From CAVTUU01 sp045804965 (GTDB lineage Bacteria; Chloroflexota; Chloroflexia; Thermomicrobiales; UBA6265), in the NCBI GenBank assembly GCA_045804965.1, contig JBJMMD010000022.1, positions 1-64,000 on the forward strand: a DNA stretch of 64,000 bases, given 5' to 3'. This document shows positions 34,547 to 43,466 of this stretch, in pieces. The notes under the pieces are model-generated. The model was not told the DNA's origin. It made no database searches and saw nothing but the letters and a program-made list of their open reading frames with translations. The number at the start of each line of letters is the position of its first letter. Position 1 is the stretch's first letter. Position numbers and translations under genes: made by a program.

Positions 34547-34975
34547 TCACCGTTTCGGTGGCCGAAACCCCGCGGCCTCAGCCGCTTCTTCCGTTGCGAA
34601 ACAGATATTCGGGATCGTGAGGTTGTAGGATGCACTGCCTGGGAGATGGTAAATCAGCGAGGTGGCGTTGCCTTTGATCGGATAGTCCGGTGGACACTCA
34701 TCCGAGCCGGCGGCAGGCAACCACTGATCGGCCTCAATCGAACTTGTCGCTCCGCCAGCCTCACGCGGAGCAGCGGCCGGTTCGGAAGCAAGCGGCTCTT
34801 CCGCGGAACCTCGGTCCGCTTTGGCGCGGGCGGCCACCTGTTTCGCCTGCTCCCGCAGCGCGTTGGATTGCGCAACCAGCACGCCGAGCGCGAAGCCGGC
34901 GACCAGCGCCGCCAGCACCTGCAAGCCACGCCATTGCGTGGTGACGAGGGTATTGCCTTGACGTTTGCGGGCCAT
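34547..34975 (-). CDS. Membrane-anchored sunset-domain protein
   Basis: 142 residues. A short basic N-terminus, one membrane span (LQVLAALVAGFALGVLVA), a charged linker and a C-terminal sunset domain: CPPDYPIKGNATSLIYHLPG, YNLTIPNICFATEEAAEAAG. That domain is widespread in Gram-positive-type and Chloroflexota surface or nuclease-linked proteins, and its ligand is unproved. Likely envelope-bound with the domain outside or at the membrane face. Confidence 0.85.
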   Translation of the reverse strand: MARKRQGNTLVTTQWRGLQVLAALVAGFALGVLVAQSNALREQAKQVAARAKADRGSAEEPLASEPAAAPREAGGATSSIEADQWLPAAGSDECPPDYPIKGNATSLIYHLPGSASYNLTIPNICFATEEAAEAAGFRPPKR

Positions 34976-35100
34976 CGGTCTCTCCGGGAATGTCGCTCCT
35001 CATCGACCGGATGGAACAGGAGTGAACCACGGGATGCCAGCAATCTCGCGATTCGTTCGGTGGCAATAAGTGTGCCGCAACAACCGCCAGCGGTTGACTG

Positions 35101-36000
35101 CTAGCGCATGGACTCTCCGAGCAGGGTTGCGAGAAGGGAGATCGCGGTCTCGGTGCTGCGGCCGCTCGGATCCAGCGTGGGGTTGAGTTCGACCCAGTCA
35201 ACCGACCGGATTGGCCCGTTCCACACTCGCACGCGGCGCATGACCTCGGACGCTTCGCGGTAGGTCAAGCCGCCGACGATGGGTGTGCCCGTGCCCGGCA
35301 TAATCTGAGGATCGAGCACGTCGAGATCGAATGACATATGCACCGCGGCGACGCCTTGCAAGGTTAAGTACGTGAGCGCCCGAGCCACGCCTACCCCGAT
35401 CCCGATGTCGTGCCATTCCTCCATTGTCAGCATCCAAATGCCCCGCTCCGCGATCTCCGCGCGCTCAGCAGGGTCAAGGTCACGCACGCCGAGCAGGCAC
35501 GTCGCGCCATCGCTCACCGCTGGCACGGACTTGGCGAGATGAGTCAGTTGCGGGGGGCCATCGCCGAGCGCTGACGCCAGCGACATTCCATGCACGTGCC
35601 CGGTCGGGCTGGTCGACGGCGTGTTCATGTCGGCGTGGCTATCGAACCAGAGGAGGCCAAGTTGCCCGCTGGCGGCTGACGCGCCCGCGATCGATCCCGC
35701 CGCCAGCGCGTGGTCCCCGCCGAGCACCACCGCAAGCTCGTCGCGGACAATGGCGCCCGCGACCTCGTCGGCGACGTCTTGGCATGCCGTCGCAATTTCG
35801 TCCAGAAAGGCCATCGACCGCTGGTCGAGCAACGTGTCAGCGATCGCGGGCTCAAGCGTCGGGACGGTGATCGTTTGGAGCGTTCGTTTCGCCCGCTCCC
35901 CGTCCTTACGACGCTCCCAGCGTGCGCGCAGACCAGCTTCGAGTGCATGGGCCCCGAGATCGACGCCCCGCCGCTCGGCGCCAAGCCACAGCGGCACCAT
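35101..36000 (-). CDS. rocF: Arginase/agmatinase family, arginase type
   Basis: 299 residues, the usual arginase length, from ATG 36000; no clear ribosome site, so upstream starts remain possible. Metal ligands: VVLGGDHALAAGS, LLWFDSHADMNTPSTSPTGH and SFDLDVLDPQIMPGTGTP, all Asp/His of the Mn2 cluster present. It hydrolyses arginine to ornithine and urea. Next to argS on the same strand, so both genes draw on arginine; no urease genes are here. Confidence 0.88.
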   Translation of the reverse strand: MVPLWLGAERRGVDLGAHALEAGLRARWERRKDGERAKRTLQTITVPTLEPAIADTLLDQRSMAFLDEIATACQDVADEVAGAIVRDELAVVLGGDHALAAGSIAGASAASGQLGLLWFDSHADMNTPSTSPTGHVHGMSLASALGDGPPQLTHLAKSVPAVSDGATCLLGVRDLDPAERAEIAERGIWMLTMEEWHDIGIGVGVARALTYLTLQGVAAVHMSFDLDVLDPQIMPGTGTPIVGGLTYREASEVMRRVRVWNGPIRSVDWVELNPTLDPSGRSTETAISLLATLLGESMR

Positions 36001-36163
36001 GATTGGACGGATTGGATGGGCGCACAGGCGATTTTGTGTGGCCGGTGCGGTCACGTGGCCGGTCGCGATCAGTCTGTCTGTCACTGGCGCAAACCCCCGC
36101 CCCTCTGCGAGCACGTTGCCGGGCATTGCGGTGTGCGCCGGTCTCTCGATTGCGGGCAAGACC

Positions 36164-36240
36164 GTCATTCCGAGCTTGTCGAGGAATCTTCTCGAAGAAC
36201 GTTCTCTGGGAGAACTAGATTCTTCGACTTCGCTCAGGTT
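36164..36240. repeat. Inverted pair of dispersed repeats between arginase and argS
   Basis: GTCATTCCGAGCTTGTCGAG-type copy (36164-36190) followed by an inverted relative (36218-36238, agattcttcgacttcgctca), able to fold into a hairpin just after the argS stop. Confidence 0.6.
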
Positions 36241-36245
36241 GACGG

Positions 36246-38477
36246 TCACATCTCATTCGGCGCGTCGACGGCGAGCAACGCGAGACTGTTCGCCAGCGCT
36301 TGTTTGCTCGCCGCGACCAGGGCCAGGCGTGCAGTTCGCGTCGGTTCCGGCGAATGCAATACCGGGCACGCATGGTAGAAGTCGTTGAACCGCTTGGCAA
36401 GCTCGTAGACAAATGACGCGACGAGGAGCGGTCTGTATTCCTCAGCCGCGCGCTGAATCTCGTCCGGCAGGGCCGAAATTTGCTGCAGCAGGCCCAACTC
36501 CTCCGGTTGCAGCTCGCCGAAATCGAGATCATGGACGCGGGTCGCGAGATCGTTCGCGTCGACCTTGCCATGTTCGAGGATGCGGCAGGCGCGAGCGTGG
36601 GCGTACTGGATGTACGGCGCGGAGTGCCCATCGAACGAAAGCGCTTCCTCGAGATCGAAGATGACGACCTTGTTATTGTCGCGGGCCAGCATCGCATACT
36701 TCAGCGAGCCGAGTGCAACCTGCCGCGCGACCTCCTCCCGCTTCTCGGCGGTCAGCTCCGGGTTCTTCTCGTCGATGATTTCTCGCGCCCGCGCGAGCAC
36801 CTTATCCCGCACGTCCTCGTAGACAGGCACGTTGCCTTTGCGCGAGGAAATCACCCCTTCCGGCAAGGCAACGATCTCATAACCCAGGTGGTGCGACTTC
36901 GCGGCCTGCTCGAATCCCCAAAGCTCCAGGATCTTGAAAACTTGGTCGAAATAGAGCGACTGGCGGACGTCGACGACCCAAATCGCGCGGTCGACATGGT
37001 ACTGCTCGAACTTGGTTCGGGTCAGCGCCAGGTCCTTCGTCGCGTAGAGCGAGGTGCCGTCTGAGCGCAGAATCGGCAGCGTTCGGTAAGTGTCCTGCTC
37101 CAATCCGAGCTTTTCGTCGATCTTGACCACCGGCAGACCGTCACTGATCTCGGCAATACCCTTCTCGAGCAGCTCGCGCACCATCGCTTTGCCCGGTTCT
37201 TCCTGATCGCTTTCGAAGAACCAGTAGTCGAACTTGGCGCCGATCTCATCGAAGATGCGCCGGAAATCGGCCATGCTCCACTCGCGCGTCTCTTGCCAGA
37301 GCGCGACGAGGGCGGAATCTTGCTGTTCCCAGCGTTGGAACGTCTCCTTGACCTCCGCCTGCCAGCGCGGGACATCGAGCCACCAACCGATGTGGGGATT
37401 GAGCTCCTCCCAGCGGGCGAGCCGTTCCTCCGGCGTCATCGTCGGCTCCGCCATCCCTTCGATCGGCACAACGGGGCGTTCGTTGCTCGCTTCCTCACGG
37501 AGCTGATCGCCGACGATCGGCCAGAACTTGGCGATCACATCCTGTTCGCGGAGCTGATCGTCCTTGATCTCCTGGGCGTGGGTAAACCGGCCGAGGAGGT
37601 AGGCAATGTCCTCGCCCTCGGTGTTCTTGCGCCACAGGTATTTCAGCAACCGGTCGATCGCGGTGACGAACGCGCCATCTTCCGTCGCCAGCATGTGCAG
37701 GAACTCGATAACGTCTTTGCGATAGTTCAGGCGCGCGTCCGATTCGGCGTAGATTTCGCCGAGCCAGCGACCGCGCTGAGCGAGATCGGCCGGCTCCTCG
37801 CCCAGGTGAAATTGTTCGTAACACCAGAGGCATTTGATCACGTGCATCCCGATATCGCCGATGTAGGTGGCGTCGAGAACTTCATAACCGGCCGCTTCGA
37901 GGACGTGACTCACCGAGATGCCAAGGGCACTGTTACGCAGGTGGCCGATGTGGAAGACCTTGTGGGTGTTCGGCTGCGAATGCTCGACCATGACGCGTTC
38001 GTGCTTGGCCGCGCCCCGGCCATACGCGTCAGCCTGGTTGAGCACTTCGCCGATCAAGCGCGCAGCGACCGCGTTCGCGTCGAAGTAGACGTTGATGTAC
38101 CCGTTGACCGCCTCGACGTTCGCGATTCCAGGTTGCGTGCGCACGCGTTGCGCGACCTGTTCAGCCAGCGCTTGGGCCTTGCCGCGACCGTTTTCGCCCG
38201 CCTTCTGCTTGGCCTCTTTCTTGGAGAGTCCTTGCAGGGCGCCAGTCTGTTCGAGTTCGCGCATCGCCACTTCGCTGGCGAGTGCATGGCAAACAGACGA
38301 GGCAACGCCCCATGTTCCGGCGAACGGAACCGGTCGCAAATCACGTACGCGGGTGGAAAAACCAAGATCGCTGAGCGCGGACTCGATGGCTGCGACGGCC
38401 GCCTGCTGCTCCTGGGCGATGATGCCGGTGGCCGCGACCGTTGCCGGCGGGTTGCTCGTAAGTACCTCGCTGCTCAT
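36246..38477 (-). CDS. argS: Arginyl-tRNA synthetase with large insertion
   Basis: 743 residues versus about 550-590 usual. N-terminal Add-1-type domain, HIGH motif (VFHIGHLRNS, about 175), catalytic core with LYATKDLAL and Rossmann end HLGYEIVALPEGVISSRKGN (KMSKS-like region), then the DALR anticodon domain. An extra stretch of roughly 130 residues (about 275-410, including WRKNTEGEDIAYLLG and WWLDVPRWQAEVKETFQRWE) interrupts the core. It charges tRNA-Arg. Essential gene; the insertion is the odd point. Ends next to the arginase gene. Confidence 0.93.
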   Translation of the reverse strand: MSSEVLTSNPPATVAATGIIAQEQQAAVAAIESALSDLGFSTRVRDLRPVPFAGTWGVASSVCHALASEVAMRELEQTGALQGLSKKEAKQKAGENGRGKAQALAEQVAQRVRTQPGIANVEAVNGYINVYFDANAVAARLIGEVLNQADAYGRGAAKHERVMVEHSQPNTHKVFHIGHLRNSALGISVSHVLEAAGYEVLDATYIGDIGMHVIKCLWCYEQFHLGEEPADLAQRGRWLGEIYAESDARLNYRKDVIEFLHMLATEDGAFVTAIDRLLKYLWRKNTEGEDIAYLLGRFTHAQEIKDDQLREQDVIAKFWPIVGDQLREEASNERPVVPIEGMAEPTMTPEERLARWEELNPHIGWWLDVPRWQAEVKETFQRWEQQDSALVALWQETREWSMADFRRIFDEIGAKFDYWFFESDQEEPGKAMVRELLEKGIAEISDGLPVVKIDEKLGLEQDTYRTLPILRSDGTSLYATKDLALTRTKFEQYHVDRAIWVVDVRQSLYFDQVFKILELWGFEQAAKSHHLGYEIVALPEGVISSRKGNVPVYEDVRDKVLARAREIIDEKNPELTAEKREEVARQVALGSLKYAMLARDNNKVVIFDLEEALSFDGHSAPYIQYAHARACRILEHGKVDANDLATRVHDLDFGELQPEELGLLQQISALPDEIQRAAEEYRPLLVASFVYELAKRFNDFYHACPVLHSPEPTRTARLALVAASKQALANSLALLAVDAPNEM

Positions 38478-38667
38478 GCAATCCTCAGTCGTGTCTGTGT
38501 TTTTCGCGCGACTCTCTGTCGCTTCGCACCATTCACAAGATAACCGGTCGGTCGTCGTAGGGGCGCGCGTGAACCCCCTTGGCCAGTGTTAATCACCAAT
38601 TTCAGCCGGAGGGCGCACACGCCGTGCGCCCCGAGAGGTGATTGCGTTGTGCGTTAGGTCCGGGAAC

Positions 38668-38907
38668 CTAATCCGGCGGTTCGTCCTGCTCGATGTCCAT
38701 CATCGGACGCATGAGCCAACCGACGCCGCCAAAGAGCAATACCAGGCCCACGATCACGGCAATGAGCTGTTTGAAGCCAAAACCTTCACCGCCGCCGCTG
38801 ACGCCGAGGCGGTCGGCAAAGAGCGAAACGATCACCAAAGCGACGCCGACAACGACGAGCGCCAGTGCCAGGGCCCGGAATTGCGGTGCGCCGGAAGGAC
38901 GAGACAT
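38668..38907 (-). CDS. Small two-helix membrane protein
   Basis: 79 residues with two membrane spans (ALALALVVVGVALVIVSLF and LIAVIVGLVLLFGGVGWLM) joined by a Gly-rich loop; C-terminus acidic (DIEQDEPPD). ATG 38907, one codon after a GTG. An extended -10 (TGATATAAT, minus strand 39051-39059) lies about 145 bases upstream. No family name known; the layout is common in small Chloroflexota membrane proteins. Confidence 0.6.
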   Translation of the reverse strand: MSRPSGAPQFRALALALVVVGVALVIVSLFADRLGVSGGGEGFGFKQLIAVIVGLVLLFGGVGWLMRPMMDIEQDEPPD

Positions 38908-38910
38908 CAC

Positions 38911-39109
38911 TGCGGAGGCTCCACCATCGCTGGCCTACGGTGGGAATCTCCATCGCTCCGCGCTCAGGCGTCGGAAACGCCTAATCCCTCGCGAAGTGTT
39001 GAACCGACCAGCACTGTCCGGCCGCCGAAACCCCACCTTGCATGGGCCGAATTATATCACGCGCGCCTCGCGCGAGGCCCCATTTTGTGTCGTGAAGTCA
39101 CGCGTTTTT
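38911..39109. other. Intergenic upstream of small membrane gene
   Basis: About 200 bases with the extended -10 at 39051-39059 and no gene. Together with the structured block 39110-39300 and the ctaC leader it forms a 745-base gap between divergent genes. Confidence 0.5.
39051..39059 (-). promoter_or_regulatory. Extended -10 promoter element
   Basis: The minus strand reads TGATATAAT (TG, one base, TATAAT), an extended -10 that does not need a good -35. It points at the small membrane-protein gene 38668-38907. Confidence 0.4.
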
Positions 39110-39300
39110 GGGCAGGGAAATTGCTCTTGCCGGGAGCAGAGGAGTTTCCTTGCCCGGCGCGATCGGGTCAGCAGACCGGGTACCCATTGCATGTGGGACC
39201 AGCGAGTACGGGAAAGAGCATGAACGAGGCACGATCCCGGAAGGTTCGTTCTCGTGCCCAGCGGACTCCCCGGGCAAGGGCGAGGAGTTCGGGCGAGGAA
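39110..39300. ncRNA. Candidate structured RNA upstream of ctaC
   Basis: Dense complementarity: an 11-bp stem 39110-39120/39145-39155 (one G-T) with an inner TGCTC/GAGCA stem, CCCATTGCATGTGGG (39183-39197), two competing stems GAACGA/TCGTTC and GGCACGA/TCGTGCC (39222-39258), ACTCC/GGAGT (39265-39288), and a long-range CCTTGCCCGG (39148-39157) with CCGGGCAAGG (39270-39279). No reading frame explains it. It matches no RNA family I recognise. Could act as a leader for ctaC (353 bases downstream) or be an independent RNA; strand not known. Confidence 0.4.
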
Positions 39301-39652
39301 CCGTAGGAGTTCTTGGCTGACAGGTGTATTTGTGCCGTCATGCCCCATTCTGTGCGTACCATCTTGACCGCACTGACCCCCTTCGGGCTATGATGCCCGG
39401 CGTCAACGTCGTCGCCGGCGAGTGCGGATGCAGGCGAGCGTCATTTCGTGGGTTGTTCTATTCTTAGCCACAGACCGATGAGGAGAATCCGGGCCGCGCC
39501 CATGGCGCCCCAGGCATTCGTGGCCACCACTGCAAAACCAGGAACCAACCAAGAACCTGGGTTCGTGGCGGTAGCGACGCTTGGCAGGGATCACCTCTCG
39601 ACGGAGCGGCGGGGTAGCAGGTGACGGTTTGGCAAGGGTGCGGGGAGGCGTG

Positions 39653-41302
39653 ATGGAACCGCGGGCTCGGGGCAGGCGATCGTTTACCTATCGACTGGCC
39701 ACCCTCGTTGGCATTGCGCTGGTCGCGGTGTTTGCCCTCGCCGCGTGTGGAGACGCGAACTCGCCCTATTCCACGATTAGCCCGCGCACCAGTGAAGCCA
39801 ACGACATCCAATTCCTCTACAAAGTGCTCTTCTACATGGCCTTGGTCGTTTTCGTCGGCGTGCAGGCGGCCATCGTCTACACCGTGCTTCGCTTCCGCCG
39901 AAGATCAGACGAGGACGAGCGGCCGGAGCAAATCCACGGCAATAAGACGCTCGAAATCGTGTGGACCATCATCCCAGCCGTTGTCTTGCTCGTGATCTTT
40001 ATCCCGACCGTGCGCACGTTGTACGACCGCCAGAACGAAGTGGAGGCCGGCGGCGATCTCACCGTCGAGGTCTACGGCAAGCAATGGTGGTGGGAGATTC
40101 ATTACACCGACCCGAGCAACGTGGCGAACGTCATCACTGCCAACGAAGTCCACGTTCCCGCCGGCAAGCGGGTTCTCTTCAAGTTGTATTCGAACAACGT
40201 GATCCACTCCTTTTGGGTGCCGCAACTCTCCGGCAAAATGGACGTCATACCCGGGCATGTCAATGAGCTGACCATCACGACCACCGACCCCGGCGTCTAT
40301 TACGGTGAGTGCGCCGAATTCTGCGGCGACGCCCACGCCTGGATGCGTTTTCAGGTCATCGTCGAACCGGAGGATCAATTCAACAACTGGATCGCCGCCT
40401 GGAACGCGGGCCCGACGAAACGCTCCGGCGATATCGCCGCAGGTGGCGACGTGTCGAAGGTTCCGCCTTCGTTCGGCATCTGCCTGGCCTGCCACCGCGT
40501 CAACGGCACGAATGCCAGCGTCGCCCCCATTGGATTGGACGAAACCGAGCCGTCTGGTAGCGAACTCGGAACTGCTCAGACCGCCGGTCCGAACCTAACC
40601 CTCTTCGGTTGCCGCTCAACCATCGCCGCGGGCATCCTTCCGAACACGCCTGAAAACCTCGCGAAGTGGCTCCACGATCCAGGCGCGATTAAGGAGGGCA
40701 CCTACATGGCAAGTCAGATTAAGCCAGGGGTGCTGAAGCCAGAGCAGATCAACCAGCTCGTGGATTACCTCGAAAGTCTGACGCCGGAAGGCGGATGCCC
40801 GCCGATTACCGGCGAGAACGCGGACTTGGAGACACGACCCAACCTCGCATCCGGCCAGCCGGGAACGCCCGCGGCGAGCCCGGCCGCGTCCCTGTTTACG
40901 GCGTCGCCTACAGCGCAAGCGAACGCTGGCGCCTCACCGGCGGCGGCCTCGGGCGGGCAGACGGCGGAAATCGGGATGAACGACATTTACTTCAACCCGA
41001 ACGTGATCACCATCCCGGCCGACACTCCGGTTCCCATCACGATCACCAACCACGGCGCGACTTTGCACAACTTCTCGGTTACAGACCACAAAAACCCGAA
41101 CGTCAAGAACCTGAACATTTCAGTGGATGTCAATCCGGGAGCGTCGACGACGGTCACGGTCAACGCCCCTGCCGGAACGTATTACTTCTATTGCGATGTT
41201 CCCGGTCACGAAGGGGCTGGGATGTTTGGCTACCTCGAGGTCCAGGCCGGAGCGGCAATCAGTACTGCTGAAAAGACGGTCACGCCACCGCCCGGTTCAT
41301 GA
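39653..41302 (+). CDS. ctaC: Cytochrome c oxidase subunit II fused to cytochrome c and cupredoxin
   Basis: 549 residues from ATG 39653 (GGGGAGG at 39642-39648). Lipoprotein signal with lipobox LAAC (VFALAACGDANS), two membrane helices, then the CuA domain with VIHSFWVPQL and GECAEFCGDAHAWM (Cys, Cys, His, Met ligands). A cytochrome c domain follows (CLACH at about 276, then axial Met candidate). After a Pro/Ala linker comes a second cupredoxin (about 440-530) with GATLHNFSV and YYFYCDVPGHEGAGM, a type 1 copper pattern. The CuA/cyt c pairing marks caa3 oxidases; the extra cupredoxin is unusual. First gene of ctaCDEFG. Confidence 0.93.
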   Translation: MEPRARGRRSFTYRLATLVGIALVAVFALAACGDANSPYSTISPRTSEANDIQFLYKVLFYMALVVFVGVQAAIVYTVLRFRRRSDEDERPEQIHGNKTLEIVWTIIPAVVLLVIFIPTVRTLYDRQNEVEAGGDLTVEVYGKQWWWEIHYTDPSNVANVITANEVHVPAGKRVLFKLYSNNVIHSFWVPQLSGKMDVIPGHVNELTITTTDPGVYYGECAEFCGDAHAWMRFQVIVEPEDQFNNWIAAWNAGPTKRSGDIAAGGDVSKVPPSFGICLACHRVNGTNASVAPIGLDETEPSGSELGTAQTAGPNLTLFGCRSTIAAGILPNTPENLAKWLHDPGAIKEGTYMASQIKPGVLKPEQINQLVDYLESLTPEGGCPPITGENADLETRPNLASGQPGTPAASPAASLFTASPTAQANAGASPAAASGGQTAEIGMNDIYFNPNVITIPADTPVPITITNHGATLHNFSVTDHKNPNVKNLNISVDVNPGASTTVTVNAPAGTYYFYCDVPGHEGAGMFGYLEVQAGAAISTAEKTVTPPPGS

Positions 41303-41346
41303 TCAGCAGGGCGCCGTTCAGAAGTTGGGGAAAGCAGGAGTAAACC

Positions 41347-43329
41347 ATGGCATCGATCGCTCAGCCACAAACGATAACCCGTCCGGGCATCAAGCCAGAG
41401 ACCGGTATCTGGAGCTGGCTCACGACGGTTGACCACAAGCGCATCGGCGTGCTTTACGGCACGTCCGCGCTGTTCCTCTTTCTCATGGGCGGGCTCGAAG
41501 CGATGGTGATTCGCGCCCAACTGATCAAACCGAACAACGACATCGTCAGCGCCGCCCGCTACAATGAACTGTTCACCATGCACGGCACGACGATGATCTT
41601 CCTTGCCGTGATGCCGCTTAGCTCTGCCTTCTTCAACTTCGTCGTCCCGCTCCAGATCGGCGCCCGCGACGTCGCCTTCCCCCGCCTCAACGCTTTTAGT
41701 TACTGGACCTTCCTCGCCGGCGCGATCATCCTCAACATGAGCTGGTTCTTTAACACTGTCCCCAACCAGGGTTGGTACGGCTACGCGCCGCTGACCGATC
41801 TCGGCTGGAATCCCGCCCGCAACGTCGATTTCTGGCTGCTCGGACTCCAGGTGCTCGGCGTCGCGTCAATGGCCGCGTCCTTCAACTTCATCGTCACGAT
41901 CATCAACATGCGGGCGCCCGGAATGACGATGATGCGCATGCCCGTCTTCTGCTGGGCAACGCTGATCACCTCGATTCTGATCGTCCTCGCCTTCCCGGCG
42001 ATTACCGTCGCCCTGATTCTGCTCGCCTTCGACCGTTTCGCCGGCACCGGCTTCTACGCGTTCGCCGCCGGGGGCGACCCGCTCCTCTGGCAGCACCTCT
42101 TCTGGGTTTTTGGTCACCCCGAGGTCTATATCCTGATTCTCCCGGCCTTTGGTATCGTTTCTGAGATCATCCCCGTCTTCTCGCGGAAACCGCTCTTCGG
42201 CTACGCAGTGATGGTCTACGCGATCTGCGCAATCGCCTTCCTTGGGTTCGGTGTGTGGGTGCACCACATGTTCACCACCGGTCTCGGCCCAACCGCGAAC
42301 TCGATCTTCGCCGGCAGCACGATGCTGATCGCGATTCCCACCGGAGTGAAAATCTTCAACTGGATGGGGACGATGTTTAAGGGCTCTCTAAGCTTCACGA
42401 CGCCGATGCTCTTTGCCATCGGGCTCGTTTCCCAGTTCACGATCGGCGGCATCTCCGGCGTCATGCACGCCGCGGTCCCGGTCGATACCCAGCACAACGA
42501 CAGCTATTTCGTCGTCGCCCACTTCCACTACGTGCTCTTCGGCGGCAGCATCTTCGCCGTCTTCGCCGGCATCTATTACTGGTTCCCGAAGATCACCGGC
42601 AAGATGATGGACGACCGGCTTGGGCGGATTAATTTCTGGTGCACCTTTGTCGGCTTCAACGCCACATTCTTCCCCATGCACTTCCTCGGCCTCGCCGGCA
42701 TGCCTCGCCGCTACTACACCTATGGTGAGAACAGCGGGTGGGACTTCTGGAACATGGTGGTCTCAATTGGCGCGTTCTTCCTCGGATTCTCCGTGCTGCT
42801 CTTCGTCATCAACCTGGTGCGAAGCTTTCGCAGTGGCGTGCCCGCGGGCGACAACCCTTGGGACGCGCCGACGCTCGAATGGTCGATCCCATCGCCGCCG
42901 CCCGTCTACAACTTCCGGGAAATTCCGCACGTTACCGCTCGCGACCAGCTCTGGGCCGACAAATACGGGGCCCACCTAGGGCACGAAGAGGAAACGAAGG
43001 TTGAAGCGCGGATCGCGGGCGTGAAGATCGGCGAAGTCGGTGTGCCGGACGAAGCCCCGGGGGAGCAAGCAGCGCGGCGAGACCCACAAGCGCACGGCGG
43101 CGGGCACAGCAACCCTGGCGAGCAGGGCGACGACGTCCACATTCACATGCCGAATCCGTCGTACTACCCGCTGATCGCGTCCGCCGGCTTGTTCATCGCC
43201 GCGTGCGGACTGCTGTTCAGCAATCCGAAGATCACGATCGGTCTGCTGCACTTGCCGAGCCTGTGCGCGGCGGGGCTGTTCGTACTCGCGCTGGGCGTCT
43301 ACGGCTGGTGCTTCGAGCCGGCTGGATAG
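41347..43329 (+). CDS. ctaD: Cytochrome c oxidase subunit I
   Basis: 660 residues. Heme-copper core: LFTMHGTTMIF (heme a ligand His), HLFWVFGHPEVYILILPAFG (CuB His and cross-linked Tyr) and VAHFHYVLFGGSIF (CuB/heme a3 His pair). Helix VI-VII residues suggest A-type proton channels. After the 12-helix core come a hydrophilic, His/Gly-rich linker and two extra C-terminal helices (YYPLIASAGLFIAACGLLF, LHLPSLCAAGLFVLALGVYG). Part of ctaCDEFG. Confidence 0.95.
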   Translation: MASIAQPQTITRPGIKPETGIWSWLTTVDHKRIGVLYGTSALFLFLMGGLEAMVIRAQLIKPNNDIVSAARYNELFTMHGTTMIFLAVMPLSSAFFNFVVPLQIGARDVAFPRLNAFSYWTFLAGAIILNMSWFFNTVPNQGWYGYAPLTDLGWNPARNVDFWLLGLQVLGVASMAASFNFIVTIINMRAPGMTMMRMPVFCWATLITSILIVLAFPAITVALILLAFDRFAGTGFYAFAAGGDPLLWQHLFWVFGHPEVYILILPAFGIVSEIIPVFSRKPLFGYAVMVYAICAIAFLGFGVWVHHMFTTGLGPTANSIFAGSTMLIAIPTGVKIFNWMGTMFKGSLSFTTPMLFAIGLVSQFTIGGISGVMHAAVPVDTQHNDSYFVVAHFHYVLFGGSIFAVFAGIYYWFPKITGKMMDDRLGRINFWCTFVGFNATFFPMHFLGLAGMPRRYYTYGENSGWDFWNMVVSIGAFFLGFSVLLFVINLVRSFRSGVPAGDNPWDAPTLEWSIPSPPPVYNFREIPHVTARDQLWADKYGAHLGHEEETKVEARIAGVKIGEVGVPDEAPGEQAARRDPQAHGGGHSNPGEQGDDVHIHMPNPSYYPLIASAGLFIAACGLLFSNPKITIGLLHLPSLCAAGLFVLALGVYGWCFEPAG

Positions 43330-43466
43330 CCGGCTCACAGAAAACGTAACGAGGGAGAGGCGCTTTGAGCGCAGCAGTACGGAGTACTCGGCGATGATGG
43401 AACACGTGGACATACGACGAGGGCTGCCGGTTGGTTCCCGCCGCTGGCCCCGAAGGGGGTGGCACG

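Noticed and set aside
35709..36378. Long plus-strand frames opposite arginase and argS
   Set aside because: They are antisense shadows of clear genes with full catalytic motifs on the minus strand.
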